Source of the DNA: Streptantibioticus rubrisoli
GTDB taxonomy: Bacteria > Actinomycetota > Actinomycetes > Streptomycetales > Streptomycetaceae
Reading direction: 5' to 3'
DNA: 64,000 bases
NCBI RefSeq assembly: GCF_024436055.1
Contig: NZ_JANFNH010000008.1
Coordinates: 94,538-158,537, forward strand
Under the pieces are notes generated by a model. The model ran no database searches and was not told the DNA's origin. It saw nothing but the letters and a program-made list of their open reading frames with translations. This document shows, piece by piece, positions 34,796-43,174 of this stretch. The position numbers and the translations under genes are program-made. The stretch's first letter is position 1; each line of letters starts with the position of its first letter.

Positions 34796-35992
34796 ATGCA
34801 CGCCGTCTTGCACGCACTGTCCATCACGGGATCGATGACCTGGGAGATCACCTGGGCCCTGGTCCTCGGATTCGCCCTGTCCGCCGTCGTGCAGGCGGTC
34901 GTCCGCAAGTCGACGGTCGTGCGCGCGCTCGGTGACGACCGGCCGCGCACCCTCGTGCTCGCCGCCGGTCTCGGCGCCGCCTCCTCGTCCTGTTCGTACG
35001 CGGCCGTGGCGCTGGCCCGCTCCCTGTTCCGCAAGGGCGCCAACTTCACGGCGGCGATGGCTTTCGAGATCGCTTCCACCAATCTCGTCATCGAACTCGG
35101 GGTCATCCTGGCGCTGTTGATGGGCTGGCAGTTCACCGCGGCGGAGTTCATCGGCGGGCCCATCATGATCGTGGTGCTGGCGGCGCTCTTCCGTCTCCTG
35201 CTCCGCGACAGACTCCTTCGCGAAGCTCGCGACCAGGCCGAACGCGGTCTGGTAGGTTCCATGGAAGGGCACGCCGCGATGGACATGTCCGTCCAGCGGC
35301 AGGGCCGCTTCTGGCAACGGCTGCTGTCCCGTGAGGCGTTCACCTCGGTCTCGCACGTGTTCGTGATGGAGTGGGCGGCCATCCTGCGGGACCTGGTGGG
35401 CGGTCTGCTGATCGCCGGGGCGATCGCGGCCTGGGTGCCCGACTCCTTCTGGCGAGCATTCTTCTTCACCGGCCATCCGCTCGCCGCCAAGTTGTGGGGC
35501 CCGCTGATCGGCCCGCTAGTGGCGATCGCCTCTTTCGTCTGCTCGATCGGCAACGTGCCGCTGGCGGTGGTGCTCTGGAAAGGCGGCATCAGCTTCGGGG
35601 GCGTTGTCGCCTTCGTCTACGCCGACCTGCTGATCATCCCGATCCTCAGCATCTACCGGAAGTACTACGGCCCGACGATGACCGGCTTCCTGCTCGCGAC
35701 GTTCTACGCGGCCATGGCCGTCGCCGGATACGTCGTCGAGTTCGCCTTCGGCGGCCTGGGACTGGTTCCCGACCACTCCAGGGCCAAGCTGCCGATGGAA
35801 GGGGTCTCCTGGAACTACACCACCTGGCTCAACATCGCCTTCCTCGCCCTGGCCGCCGCGCTGCTCGTACGGTTCCTGCGCACCGGCGGCCCGGCCATGC
35901 TCCGCATGATGAGCGGCTCACCCGACGGCCACGCGCACGGGGACGGACACCAACACCAGAGCGGACGCCCTCGCGGTCTGCCCCGCCACTGA
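34796..35992 (+). CDS. DUF318/ArsP-type permease
   Basis: A 398-residue membrane protein with eight or more helices of the PF03773 permease family. Its two inverted halves carry paired Cys motifs: SSSCSYAAVALARSLFRKGANFTAAMAFEIASTNLVIELG and SFVCSIGNVPLAVVLWKGGISFGGVVAFVYADLLIIPIL. In ArsP the equivalent Cys pairs matter for organoarsenical export; other members are of unknown substrate. The C-terminus is His-rich (HAHGDGHQHQ), which hints at metal binding. A CsoR-like operator lies upstream at 34655, so copper or sulfane sulfur may be the inducer (inference). ATG at 34796; only a weak ribosome site. Confidence 0.85.
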   Translation: MHAVLHALSITGSMTWEITWALVLGFALSAVVQAVVRKSTVVRALGDDRPRTLVLAAGLGAASSSCSYAAVALARSLFRKGANFTAAMAFEIASTNLVIELGVILALLMGWQFTAAEFIGGPIMIVVLAALFRLLLRDRLLREARDQAERGLVGSMEGHAAMDMSVQRQGRFWQRLLSREAFTSVSHVFVMEWAAILRDLVGGLLIAGAIAAWVPDSFWRAFFFTGHPLAAKLWGPLIGPLVAIASFVCSIGNVPLAVVLWKGGISFGGVVAFVYADLLIIPILSIYRKYYGPTMTGFLLATFYAAMAVAGYVVEFAFGGLGLVPDHSRAKLPMEGVSWNYTTWLNIAFLALAAALLVRFLRTGGPAMLRMMSGSPDGHAHGDGHQHQSGRPRGLPRH

Positions 35993-36069
35993 TCGGCAGC
36001 CATGCGCCCGGTAGGGCCGCCGGGAAGGCGCACCGGCCGTGCCGAGCCCCGCGGCTGGAGCAGGCCGCG

Positions 36070-36531
36070 CTATGTCCGGCCGACCTGGGCCAGCAGCCGT
36101 TCCAGCAATTCCGAAGGGAGGGCGCCGTCCCCACGGTCCGCGCCGTGGACCGTGGCCAGCAGCGCGGGGGCGGTCGCGTCCCGGCGCCACACTACGGCGC
36201 TGACTCCGCATTCGATGACGCGAGCCAGTTCGTCCCCGCGCATCCTGGAGACGACGAGCACCAGCCGCCGCCCGTCGCATCCGCGCATCAGCTCCCTGCA
36301 CCGCTCGAGCAACGGCTCGTCGACCTCCTCGGCGACGACGACGGCGACGGTACCCGGCCCGGGTAGCTCGACGAATTCGACTCCCGGCTGCTCACGGATC
36401 TTGGTCGCCCTCCCCGCCACCAAAGCTGCCCTCCCCGCCACCAAAATCGAATCGTCCGCTTCCTTCAGCACGGGCACACGCCGCACCCGGCGCACCCGGC
36501 ACTTCCAACCCCGTGTTTTCACGTGCAGCAA
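36070..36531 (-). pseudogene. LuxR-type regulator truncated before its DNA-binding domain
   Basis: 153 residues with a receiver-like fold: TVAVVVAEEVDEPLLERCRELM, RRLVLVVSRMRGDELARVIECGVSAVVWRRDATAPALLATV and GDGALPSELLERLLAQVGRT. This matches the N-terminal part of a streptomycete family of LuxR regulators, in which the sequence LLxQVGR is followed by a LuxR helix-turn-helix. Here a stop codon follows directly, so the DNA-binding half is missing and no frame downstream restores it. It could be a decayed gene or, less likely, a stand-alone sensor or inhibitor. Confidence 0.6.
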
Positions 36532-37397
36532 TGCTAGGGGACGTCGTTTCCTCAGTAATCGCGATAGGCCTCTTTCTGTACGCGACCCGTGAAAGTGCGT
36601 CGCCGCTTCAGACAGCCCGTCAATTCAGACATTCAACATGCTGCCGGACAGGTTTTCACCACCATCGGTAAGCGATGGAAACCCTGTGTACCCGCCCATG
36701 AGTGCGCGAGGGAAGCGTTTGTCGCCCGTGTGTGCCCGTCGCTCCGGTGAATTCAAGGGGGATCGGCCCGAACGGGCATTCCCTGCCTCATCCGCAACCA
36801 GGCCCGAATGGGGAGGCCCCGGCCAACCGTCGGCCCGTTCCTGGCGCTTCCGGTTTGGTTGTCAACATCCGCGCATCCGTGCTGGGCGCCGGTAGCCGAC
36901 CAGGTGGCGACCCGTGAACAAAATCGGCCAGATCACCTACGTCGAGCAGGCGGACCCGCCAAGGCCGGGGAGGCGCTCCACCCGTCGGCCCAGCCGCTGC
37001 TGCGGGACCTCGGCGTCGCCGACCACGTGCCGGGCACCGGGCATCTGCCGTGCGTCGCCAACGCCGAAGAGGCCACCGTGCACGCCGTCCAGCGGCACGG
37101 CGACGCCACCAGGTCCGTCTTGCCTGCGCGACCGCCACGCCGCCCCCAAGGAGTGGGCGGCGCCTGGCAGTTGAACGCCACCGGTCGACGCCGGGTCGTC
37201 TGCCTCACCGACGCACGACCCTCCCGGTGGCGCGGTCCCCGCAACGGTTCCTGCCACGCCTGACGGCCCCCCGACACATCACCAGCCGCCCCCACGCCTG
37301 CCCCCAGACCCGGCGCCCTGGAGACCGCGACCATCAGCACCGTCCTGCCCCCCGAACGGGGACGGCTGGGTAGCTGCGCCGCGGGCGACGCGGTCGC
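36532..37397. other. Gene-poor region with a broken oxidoreductase remnant
   Basis: 866 bases. Apart from the FAD-oxidoreductase remnant (36915-37263) no gene is supported; short frames between 36600 and 36900 lack coding character. Base composition around 36500-36700 is lower in GC than the rest. Confidence 0.5.
36915..37263 (+). pseudogene. Remnant of a FAD-dependent oxidoreductase/halogenase-like gene
   Basis: One frame reads ITYVEQADPPRP, the next continues KAGEALHPSAQPLLRDLGVADHVPGTGHLPCVANAEE, and further on LNATGRRRVVC. Flavin-dependent halogenase-like oxidoreductases have the order ERxxPPR..KxGEALxPxAxPLLRDLG..HLPxxGN..DATGRR, so the match is spread over two frames with shifts and the N-terminal GxGxxG fold is missing. 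It is a decayed fragment. Confidence 0.6.
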
Positions 37398-38345
37398 CTA
37401 GCCCAGCAGCCATCGATCGATGTCAGCACTCATCTGTGCCTTCAACTCCGCAGGAGCGAAGCTGGCTTCGACCGAGGCGTGCGCCAGACTCGCCAGTTCC
37501 GCGTCGCCGTAGCCGAAGACCTCGCGGACGCGCCCGTACTCGGCCGTAAGGGACGCCTCCCCGTCCGTGTTCAACGTGACCAGCAGACCGGCCTCGACCA
37601 GACGCGGCAGTGGATGTTCCGCGAGCGACGGCACCAGCCCCAGCAGGACGTTGGAGGAGGGGCAGACCTCCAGCGGCACGCGGCGGGTACGCAACTCGTT
37701 GACCAGGCCCGGGTCCTCCAGCACGCGTATGCCGTGACCGATCCGCTCCGCGTGCCCCAGCGTCAGTGCCTCCCACACGCTGGACGGGCCCGCGGTCTCC
37801 CCGGCGTGGTGCACCAGGTGCAGACCCGCCTCGCGGGCGGCCTGGAGCACCTCGGCGAACGGCGCCGCCGGGTGGGCCTCGTCTCCCGCCAAGCCGATGG
37901 CGACCACCTGCGGGTACTGGGCGGCCAGTTCGAGGCTGCGCCACAGCCGCTCGGGCGCGCGGCGGCGCGAGTGGTCCAGGATCACCCGGGTCTGGATGCC
38001 GTACCGTTCCCGGCCGACCGCCAGCCCGTCCAGCACCGCCTCCAGCGGCATCCGCGGATCGTCAAGCCGCTCGCCGTGAGCCGCCGCGGTGAAGGTGACC
38101 TCCGCGTAGCGGACCCCCTGTGCCGCCTCGTCGGCACAGAACTCCTCGGCGATACGACGGAAGTGCCGATACTCGCGCAGCAGCGCGCGCACGGCGGCTC
38201 GCTGGTCGGCGAACTCGCGGAAGTCGTGGAACGGCCGGTCCTGAACGGGCGGTTCGCCGCCCAGATCGCGAACGGTGTCGGGACGGACGGTGCTTTCCAG
38301 ATGGGTGTGCAGGTGAGCCTTGGGTAGCAGGCGAAGATCTCTCAC
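37398..38345 (-). CDS. Adenosine deaminase family protein
   Basis: A 315-residue TIM-barrel amidohydrolase: zinc ligands HTH in LLPKAHLHTHLEST, catalytic Glu in HHAGE, EVCPSSN, and LNTDGEAS, where the canonical SDD/TDDP is replaced by TDGE. The absence of the second Asp is found in some ADA-like members, so the substrate may be adenosine or a relative. GTG at 38345 is used; GTG codons at 38366 and 38375 are alternatives. The start lies in a 25-bp-period repeat (38345-38387). Confidence 0.85.
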   Translation of the reverse strand: MRDLRLLPKAHLHTHLESTVRPDTVRDLGGEPPVQDRPFHDFREFADQRAAVRALLREYRHFRRIAEEFCADEAAQGVRYAEVTFTAAAHGERLDDPRMPLEAVLDGLAVGRERYGIQTRVILDHSRRRAPERLWRSLELAAQYPQVVAIGLAGDEAHPAAPFAEVLQAAREAGLHLVHHAGETAGPSSVWEALTLGHAERIGHGIRVLEDPGLVNELRTRRVPLEVCPSSNVLLGLVPSLAEHPLPRLVEAGLLVTLNTDGEASLTAEYGRVREVFGYGDAELASLAHASVEASFAPAELKAQMSADIDRWLLG

Positions 38346-38387
38346 CCCACAGGACTCTACGCTCACCCACCCCACAGGACCCTACGC
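38345..38387. repeat. Imperfect 18-bp direct repeat at the adenosine deaminase start
   Basis: CCCCACAGGACTCTACGC (38345-38362) and CCCCACAGGACCCTACGC (38370-38387) differ at one base and have a 25-bp period. They cover the proposed start region of the deaminase gene and may be a tandem operator or a short duplication. Confidence 0.6.
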
Positions 38388-38552
38388 GGGCGGTTCACAC
38401 AGCCCGTCGACATGCCGTCAGGGCACAGGCGTCGACATACGGGGATGTGTTGCGACGTTCCCAGACGCGCCGGTCAGCCCCTTTCCGAGCGTGCCGATGG
38501 CCGATGCCGGACCGGCCGTATGACCGATCCGCGGGACGAACCCGAGGACGCG

Positions 38553-39155
38553 TCAGTGGCTCGCGGCGGGGTGTGCTGCGGCGGTGTGGAGTTGGTCCTG
38601 TGCCCGGTTCAGGCCGAGGACGACAAGCGTCTCGACGGCGTCCGCGCAGCGGTCCAGAAGGGTTGGCAGCTGCGCCTGTTCGGCGTTGGAGAACTCCTGG
38701 AGAACGAACTTCCCTATCGGCTGCCCCTTCGGCGGGCGGCCGATGCCGAAGCGGAGTCGAACGTAGTCGCGGCTACCGATGGCCTCGCTCACCGAGCGAA
38801 TCCCGTTGTGCCCGCCCGGCCCACCTCCGCGCTTCAACCGGCTGGCACCGAACGGGAAGTCGAGGTCGTCCTGCACCACGACGAGCCGCCCGGCCCGGAC
38901 GCCTCGGCACCGCATGACGGTGCGGACGGGGTTTCCCGAGAGGTTGATGGACCACTGCGGCTTGGCCAGAACCACACGTCGACCCTCCACCTCGATCTCC
39001 GCCACCCGGCATCGGGCCCGGAACAGCCTGAACCTGGCTCCGTGGCGTTTGGCGAGTTGGTCGACCACCAGGAATCCGGCGTTGTGCCGTGTTCCACCGA
39101 ACCACGGTCCTGGCGTGCCGAGGCCAGCCACCAGCCAGGGCTCATCAGACTGCAT
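38553..39155 (-). CDS. Peptidyl-tRNA hydrolase (Pth family)
   Basis: A 200-residue Pth-fold protein: LVAGLGTPGPWFGGTRHNAGFLVVD with catalytic His and Asn, PQWSINLSGNPVRTV with the Asn of the active site, and VVQDDLDFPFGASRLKRGGGPGGHNGIRSV with catalytic Asp. It releases peptides from tRNA. The context is unusual: pth normally sits near rplY and mfd, so this is probably a second, diverged copy (for example W-S-I replaces the usual T/Y-M before NLSG). GGAAGG precedes the ATG at 39155. Confidence 0.88.
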   Translation of the reverse strand: MQSDEPWLVAGLGTPGPWFGGTRHNAGFLVVDQLAKRHGARFRLFRARCRVAEIEVEGRRVVLAKPQWSINLSGNPVRTVMRCRGVRAGRLVVVQDDLDFPFGASRLKRGGGPGGHNGIRSVSEAIGSRDYVRLRFGIGRPPKGQPIGKFVLQEFSNAEQAQLPTLLDRCADAVETLVVLGLNRAQDQLHTAAAHPAASH

Positions 39156-39332
39156 AGGGCGAGACCTTCCCACTCCAGATGGCTGCCATCGCAGCCCCAC
39201 GGCTACCTCGAACAACACGCGTCCGCGGTACGGTCGATCATGAAAGCTACCGCCTCGCCCACGGATGCCGCGCCTTCAAGGTGGTTCCCTGGCGGTGACC
39301 GGCCAAGCCGCGTTCGCCGCGGCGGTGGGAGG

Positions 39333-40298
39333 TCAACCCATCAGGGGAGCCAGGCCGTCGAGGAGGCGCTGCAGGCCGAACTCGAAGAGTTCGTCGAGAT
39401 CGAAGTCATACTCGGCCGTCACCAGCCGCTCCAGTGTCGGGAACCGGCCGGTGGCCAAGATCCGCTGTAGCTTCGGCTCCTGGGTGCCCATCCACTCCTC
39501 GCTGTCCATGCCGCTGAGCGACTCCGCCTCCGCTTCCATCTCGACGTTGACCGCGGTGCCGCGAACGTAGTTGAACAGCGTGATGTGCGTGGTGAACATC
39601 GTCTGCAGGTCCAGGCCGCGACCGTCCAGCGCGGAGAGAACCCACTCGGTGAACGGGATCGCGCTGGCGATCGGTTGTGGCCGGGTCACTGACAAGGCGA
39701 GTGCCTGCCAAGGGTGTTGGCGGAACATCGCCCACAGTGTGCGGGCGGCGAGCTCGAGCCGTTCGCGCCAGCCCGCAGGGGCGGTGGTGGGGAGCGTCCA
39801 CTCGGCGAAGGCCGCGTCCAACATCCGCATCAGCAGGTCGTCCTTGTCGGCCACATGCCGGTACAACGACATGGTCGCCACGCCGAGTTCGGTGGCCACC
39901 CGCCGCATCGAGACCGCGGCCAGCCCCTCCGCGTCGGCGACCGCGATCGCGGACGCGATGATCCGCTCGGTGGTGAGCGTCAGCTCCGAGGCGCCGTCGC
40001 CCTGAGTGCGGGTGCGAGGGGTGGGAGGCGTGCTTGGCGGGGCAACGGCCGGGCGGCTGGGGCGTGCCGGTCGGCTCCCGGCGTCGACGACCGTGCCGAC
40101 GCCCGGAACGGCGCGCACCAGGCCCTGCTGACGCAGCTCGGTGAGCACCTTGGTCGCGGTCGCCATCGCGACGCCCCAGTGCCGGGTGATCTCGCGGGTT
40201 GACGGTACCCGTTCTCCTGGCGCCAGTTCGCCTGCCTCGATCCGCTGTCGCAGCTCGGCCACGATCTGGCTGTAGCGCGGGACTCTCCGCCCGTTCAC
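39333..40298 (-). CDS. GntR-TetR fusion regulator
   Basis: A 321-residue protein with two DNA-binding domains: a GntR winged helix (5-75; RYSQIVAELRQRIEAGELAPGERVPSTREITRHWGVAMATATKVLTELRQQGLVRAVPGVGTVV), a Pro/Thr linker, then a TetR domain (about 107-160; RIIASAIAVADAEGLAAVSMRRVATELGVATMSLYRHVADKDDLLMRML) with its ligand domain (to 321). The fusion is known in actinobacteria. It is divergent from a FAD monooxygenase, and two identical palindromes GCACTAGTGC (40312, 40403) lie between them. It probably represses the monooxygenase until an aromatic ligand binds. GTG start with AAGGGGG six bases upstream. Confidence 0.88.
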   Translation of the reverse strand: MNGRRVPRYSQIVAELRQRIEAGELAPGERVPSTREITRHWGVAMATATKVLTELRQQGLVRAVPGVGTVVDAGSRPARPSRPAVAPPSTPPTPRTRTQGDGASELTLTTERIIASAIAVADAEGLAAVSMRRVATELGVATMSLYRHVADKDDLLMRMLDAAFAEWTLPTTAPAGWRERLELAARTLWAMFRQHPWQALALSVTRPQPIASAIPFTEWVLSALDGRGLDLQTMFTTHITLFNYVRGTAVNVEMEAEAESLSGMDSEEWMGTQEPKLQRILATGRFPTLERLVTAEYDFDLDELFEFGLQRLLDGLAPLMG

Positions 40299-40311
40299 CG
40301 CTGCCCCCTTC

Positions 40312-40321
40312 GCACTAGTGC
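40312..40321. promoter_or_regulatory. GCACTAGTGC palindrome, copy 1
   Basis: A perfect 10-bp palindrome 14 bp before the GntR-TetR start codon. The same sequence occurs at 40403-40412, 91 bp away, in the same divergent promoter region. Confidence 0.65.
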
Positions 40322-40402
40322 ACCTAAGGGTGCACCACCCTAGCCGTACGCTGCGTCAATGCTGGCAACCGCGGCCCCGGCCGCATGGCAGTCTGTCGCC
40401 GG

Positions 40403-40412
40403 GCACTAGTGC
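40403..40412. promoter_or_regulatory. GCACTAGTGC palindrome, copy 2
   Basis: Identical to the site at 40312-40321; lies 76 bp upstream of the FAD monooxygenase start. Both copies are flanked by GCAC/GTGC-rich sequence. Confidence 0.65.
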
Positions 40413-40487
40413 ACTGGGTGGCAAATCGCCTACCTGGCATGGCATTTGAGCTTGCCTAGGTCGAGTGTACGCCGTACATTCCTGGCC

Positions 40488-41696
40488 ATGGGGAACACCG
40501 ACATACTCATTTCCGGCGCCAGCATCGCCGGACCCGCGCTGGCGTACTGGCTACGCGCGGCAGGCTTCAGTGTCACGGTCGTCGAGCGCGCGCGGGCCCT
40601 TCGGCCGGGCGGTCAGACCGTGGACCTGCGCGGCGCGGGCCGAACCGTGATCAGCCGTATGGGACTGATGGAACAGGCCCGAGCGCTGAGCGTCGACCAG
40701 CGCGGTCTGGCGCTGGTCGACTCCGCGGGCCGTTTCACCGCCCGGATGCCAGCGGACAGCTTCGGCGGTGAGGGGATCGTCTCCGAGATCGAGATACTGC
40801 GCGGTGACCTCAGCGGTCTGCTCCACGAGGCGACCCAGTCGGACATCGAGTATCTCTTCGACGACACCGTCACCGGGCTCGACCAGGACACGGACGCGGT
40901 GACCGTCACCTTCGAGAAGGCCAGCCCGCGCCGGTTCGGACTGGTCGTCGGCGCGGACGGGCTGCACTCCGCGGTGCGCGCACTGGCCTTCGGACCCGAA
41001 TCGGACTATGTCCGCCCACTGGACCTGTACACGGCATGGTTCACCGCCACCGAGGAGATGGACCTCGACGGCTGGTACCAGATGTACAACGCACCTGGCG
41101 GGCTTGTCGCCTCGGCTCGGCCGGGCCGACTCCCCGGCGAGATCAAGGCCGGTCTGAGCTTCCGATCGGAGCCGCTGGCCTACGACCGCCACGACACCGC
41201 CGCACAGCGGGACCTGGTGGCCCAACGCTTCGCCAGCGCGGGCTGGGAGGTTCCGCGGCTGTTGCGGGCGATGCGCACCGCTTCCGACTTCTTCTTCGAC
41301 ACCATGGGCCAGGTACACCTCGACCACTGGTTCCGCGGCCGCGTGGTGCTGCTCGGCGACGCCGGTTACTGCCCGACACCGCTCACCGGCCTGGGCACCA
41401 GCCTCGCGCTGGTCGGCGCCTATGTCCTCGCCGGTGAACTCGCCACCGCTGACGGCGACCACCGCGTCGCCTTCCGGAACTACGAGCGCGTCATGCGGCC
41501 CTACGTCAGCCAGGCGCAGCAACTGCCGCCCGGCGGCGCGTCCGGCTATGCGCCGTCCAGCGCGCTCGGCATCCGGTTGCGGGCCGCGTCGATGCGTTCG
41601 ATGACGCGTTGGCCGATGAGCAACCTCCTCGCCGCGCAGTTCGCCAAGGCCTCGGACATCGCCCTGCCTGACTACGCCCACCCAGCGGTGGCATAG
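40488..41696 (+). CDS. FAD-dependent monooxygenase (TetX/PHBH-like)
   Basis: A 402-residue class A flavoprotein monooxygenase: Rossmann start ILISGASIAGPALAYWLRAAGFSVTVVERA, GADGLHSAVRALAFG (DG motif, NADPH/FAD) and GRVVLLGDAGYCPTPLTGLGTSLAL (GD motif). These enzymes hydroxylate aromatic or polycyclic compounds, and relatives inactivate tetracyclines or rifamycins. No polyketide genes are near, so a detoxification role is plausible. ATG at 40488 is in frame with a start at 40446, which would add 14 residues. Divergent from the GntR-TetR regulator. Confidence 0.9.
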   Translation: MGNTDILISGASIAGPALAYWLRAAGFSVTVVERARALRPGGQTVDLRGAGRTVISRMGLMEQARALSVDQRGLALVDSAGRFTARMPADSFGGEGIVSEIEILRGDLSGLLHEATQSDIEYLFDDTVTGLDQDTDAVTVTFEKASPRRFGLVVGADGLHSAVRALAFGPESDYVRPLDLYTAWFTATEEMDLDGWYQMYNAPGGLVASARPGRLPGEIKAGLSFRSEPLAYDRHDTAAQRDLVAQRFASAGWEVPRLLRAMRTASDFFFDTMGQVHLDHWFRGRVVLLGDAGYCPTPLTGLGTSLALVGAYVLAGELATADGDHRVAFRNYERVMRPYVSQAQQLPPGGASGYAPSSALGIRLRAASMRSMTRWPMSNLLAAQFAKASDIALPDYAHPAVA

Positions 41697-41728
41697 GCCA
41701 GCACTAGCGGCTCGCACCGGGTGGGTCG

Positions 41729-42718
41729 TCAGCCCGCCCCGCCGAACCGGCGCCGGTACGCCGAGGGAGCGAGCCCTGTCTCCCGACGCATCAGCGCGCG
41801 CAGGTTGGCGGCCGTGCCCAGCCCACTGCGGCGCGCGACCACCTCGAAGCGTGACTCACCCCGCTCGATCAACCGGCAAGCCAGGGCGAGGCGTTGCCGG
41901 GTGAGCCACGCCAGTGGTGTGGTGCCCAGTTGTGCGCGGAAGCGGCGGTGCAGTGTCGCCGGGCTGACCGAGGCACGTGCCGCCAGGTCGGCCACCGCCA
42001 GTGGTGCGTCCAGCCTCTCCTGTGCCCAGGCCAGGACGGGGGCCAGGGACTCGTCCGGAATGTCGGGCAGCGGCCGTTCGATGAACTGCCGCTGCCCGCC
42101 GTCCCGGTGTGCCGCGAAGACCAGCCGACGGCTGACGGAGTTGGCGATCTCGGCACCGTAGTCCCGGCGGACGATGTGCAACCCGAGGTCGAGTGCGGCC
42201 GCGCTGCCCGCGGCGGTGAGGATGTCACCGTCGTCGACGAACAGCACGTCCTCTTCGAGCCGGACAGCGGGGAAGCGGGCCCGGAAGGAGTCCGCCCACT
42301 GCCAGTGGGCGGTGGCCCGGCGCCCGTCGAGGACCCCGGCCTCGGCCAGCGTGAAGGCGCCGCTGCAGAAGCCGACCAGCCGCGCACCACGGGCGTGCGC
42401 CCGCCGCAGGGCGTCCAGTACGGCCGGGCGACGGGGCACCCCGACATTGGGCCGATTCGGGACGATCAAGGTGTCCGCCGAGTCAGCCGCTTGAAGTCCC
42501 GCGACTCCCGTGAGGGTGAAGAAGCCGTCCCGCATCCGCGTGGTCGGCTCGGGCGAGCAGAGGCGGAAGTCGTACAGATCGCGGCCGAGTTCGGGCCTGC
42601 GCAGACCGAAGATCTCCGTTGCGCAGCCGAGTTCGAACGGGTTGGAGTTCTCGTCCACGATCACGACGACCCGGTGCGGGCCCGCGGTGGGTAGTGCGTG
42701 CGAGGAATCTTGCGGCAT
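41729..42718 (-). CDS. AraC-family regulator with DJ-1/PfpI-like domain
   Basis: A 329-residue protein: N-terminal class I glutamine amidotransferase-like domain (about 15-180; VVVIVDENSNPFELGCATEIFG, LIVPNRPNVG, LVGFCSGAFTLAEAGVLDGRRATAHW with Cys in the nucleophile-elbow place), and a C-terminal AraC double helix-turn-helix (about 230-325; LAARASVSPATLHRRFRAQLGTTPLAWLTRQRLALA..VARRSGLGTAANLRALMRRETGLAPSAYRRRF). These FtrA-type regulators usually activate neighbouring genes. AGGAA precedes the ATG by eight bases. Divergent from the cupin gene, 52 bp apart, which is the likely target. Confidence 0.9.
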   Translation of the reverse strand: MPQDSSHALPTAGPHRVVVIVDENSNPFELGCATEIFGLRRPELGRDLYDFRLCSPEPTTRMRDGFFTLTGVAGLQAADSADTLIVPNRPNVGVPRRPAVLDALRRAHARGARLVGFCSGAFTLAEAGVLDGRRATAHWQWADSFRARFPAVRLEEDVLFVDDGDILTAAGSAAALDLGLHIVRRDYGAEIANSVSRRLVFAAHRDGGQRQFIERPLPDIPDESLAPVLAWAQERLDAPLAVADLAARASVSPATLHRRFRAQLGTTPLAWLTRQRLALACRLIERGESRFEVVARRSGLGTAANLRALMRRETGLAPSAYRRRFGGAG

Positions 42719-42770
42719 ATGCGATTCCTAGCACTCACGCGGGCGACGCCCAAGCGGCGAGGATTCGGTC

Positions 42771-43166
42771 ATGAGCAACGAACCCATCGCCCTCAGCACG
42801 GCTCTTGATTCCTTCGACGCGCTGTGGAGCCCCCGCATCGTCACTCGCGTCAACGACTACGACGTACGCATCGCCAAGGTCGACGGCGAGCACCTCTGGC
42901 ACGTCCACGACGAGACCGATGAGTTCTTCCTGGTGCTCGATGGGGAGTTGCGCATCTCTTTGCGTGAGCCGACCGGGGAACGCACGGTTCGGCTGCCGCG
43001 AGGTGCGGTCTTCACCGTTCCACGGGGCACGGAGCACAAGCCGTACGCGCCCACCGGCGCCGCGATCCTCATGTTCGAGCCCACCGGAACATCGACGGTC
43101 GGCGATCGCCACGACCAGGTTCCCGAGCACGTCGACGCGACGACGGGGCACGCTCTCGACTTCTGA
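42771..43166 (+). CDS. Cupin-domain protein
   Basis: A 131-residue single-domain cupin: LWHVHDETDEFFLVLDGELRIS (HxH...E metal ligands of motif 1) and LPRGAVFTVPRGTEHKPYAP (motif 2 with His). Such proteins often are small mannose-6-phosphate isomerase- or quercetinase-like metal enzymes; activity unknown. Divergent from the AraC regulator. GAGGA lies seven bases before the ATG. It is followed by the convergent SulP transporter gene (end 43175). Confidence 0.9.
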   Translation: MSNEPIALSTALDSFDALWSPRIVTRVNDYDVRIAKVDGEHLWHVHDETDEFFLVLDGELRISLREPTGERTVRLPRGAVFTVPRGTEHKPYAPTGAAILMFEPTGTSTVGDRHDQVPEHVDATTGHALDF

Positions 43167-43174
43167 CCTGGCGC

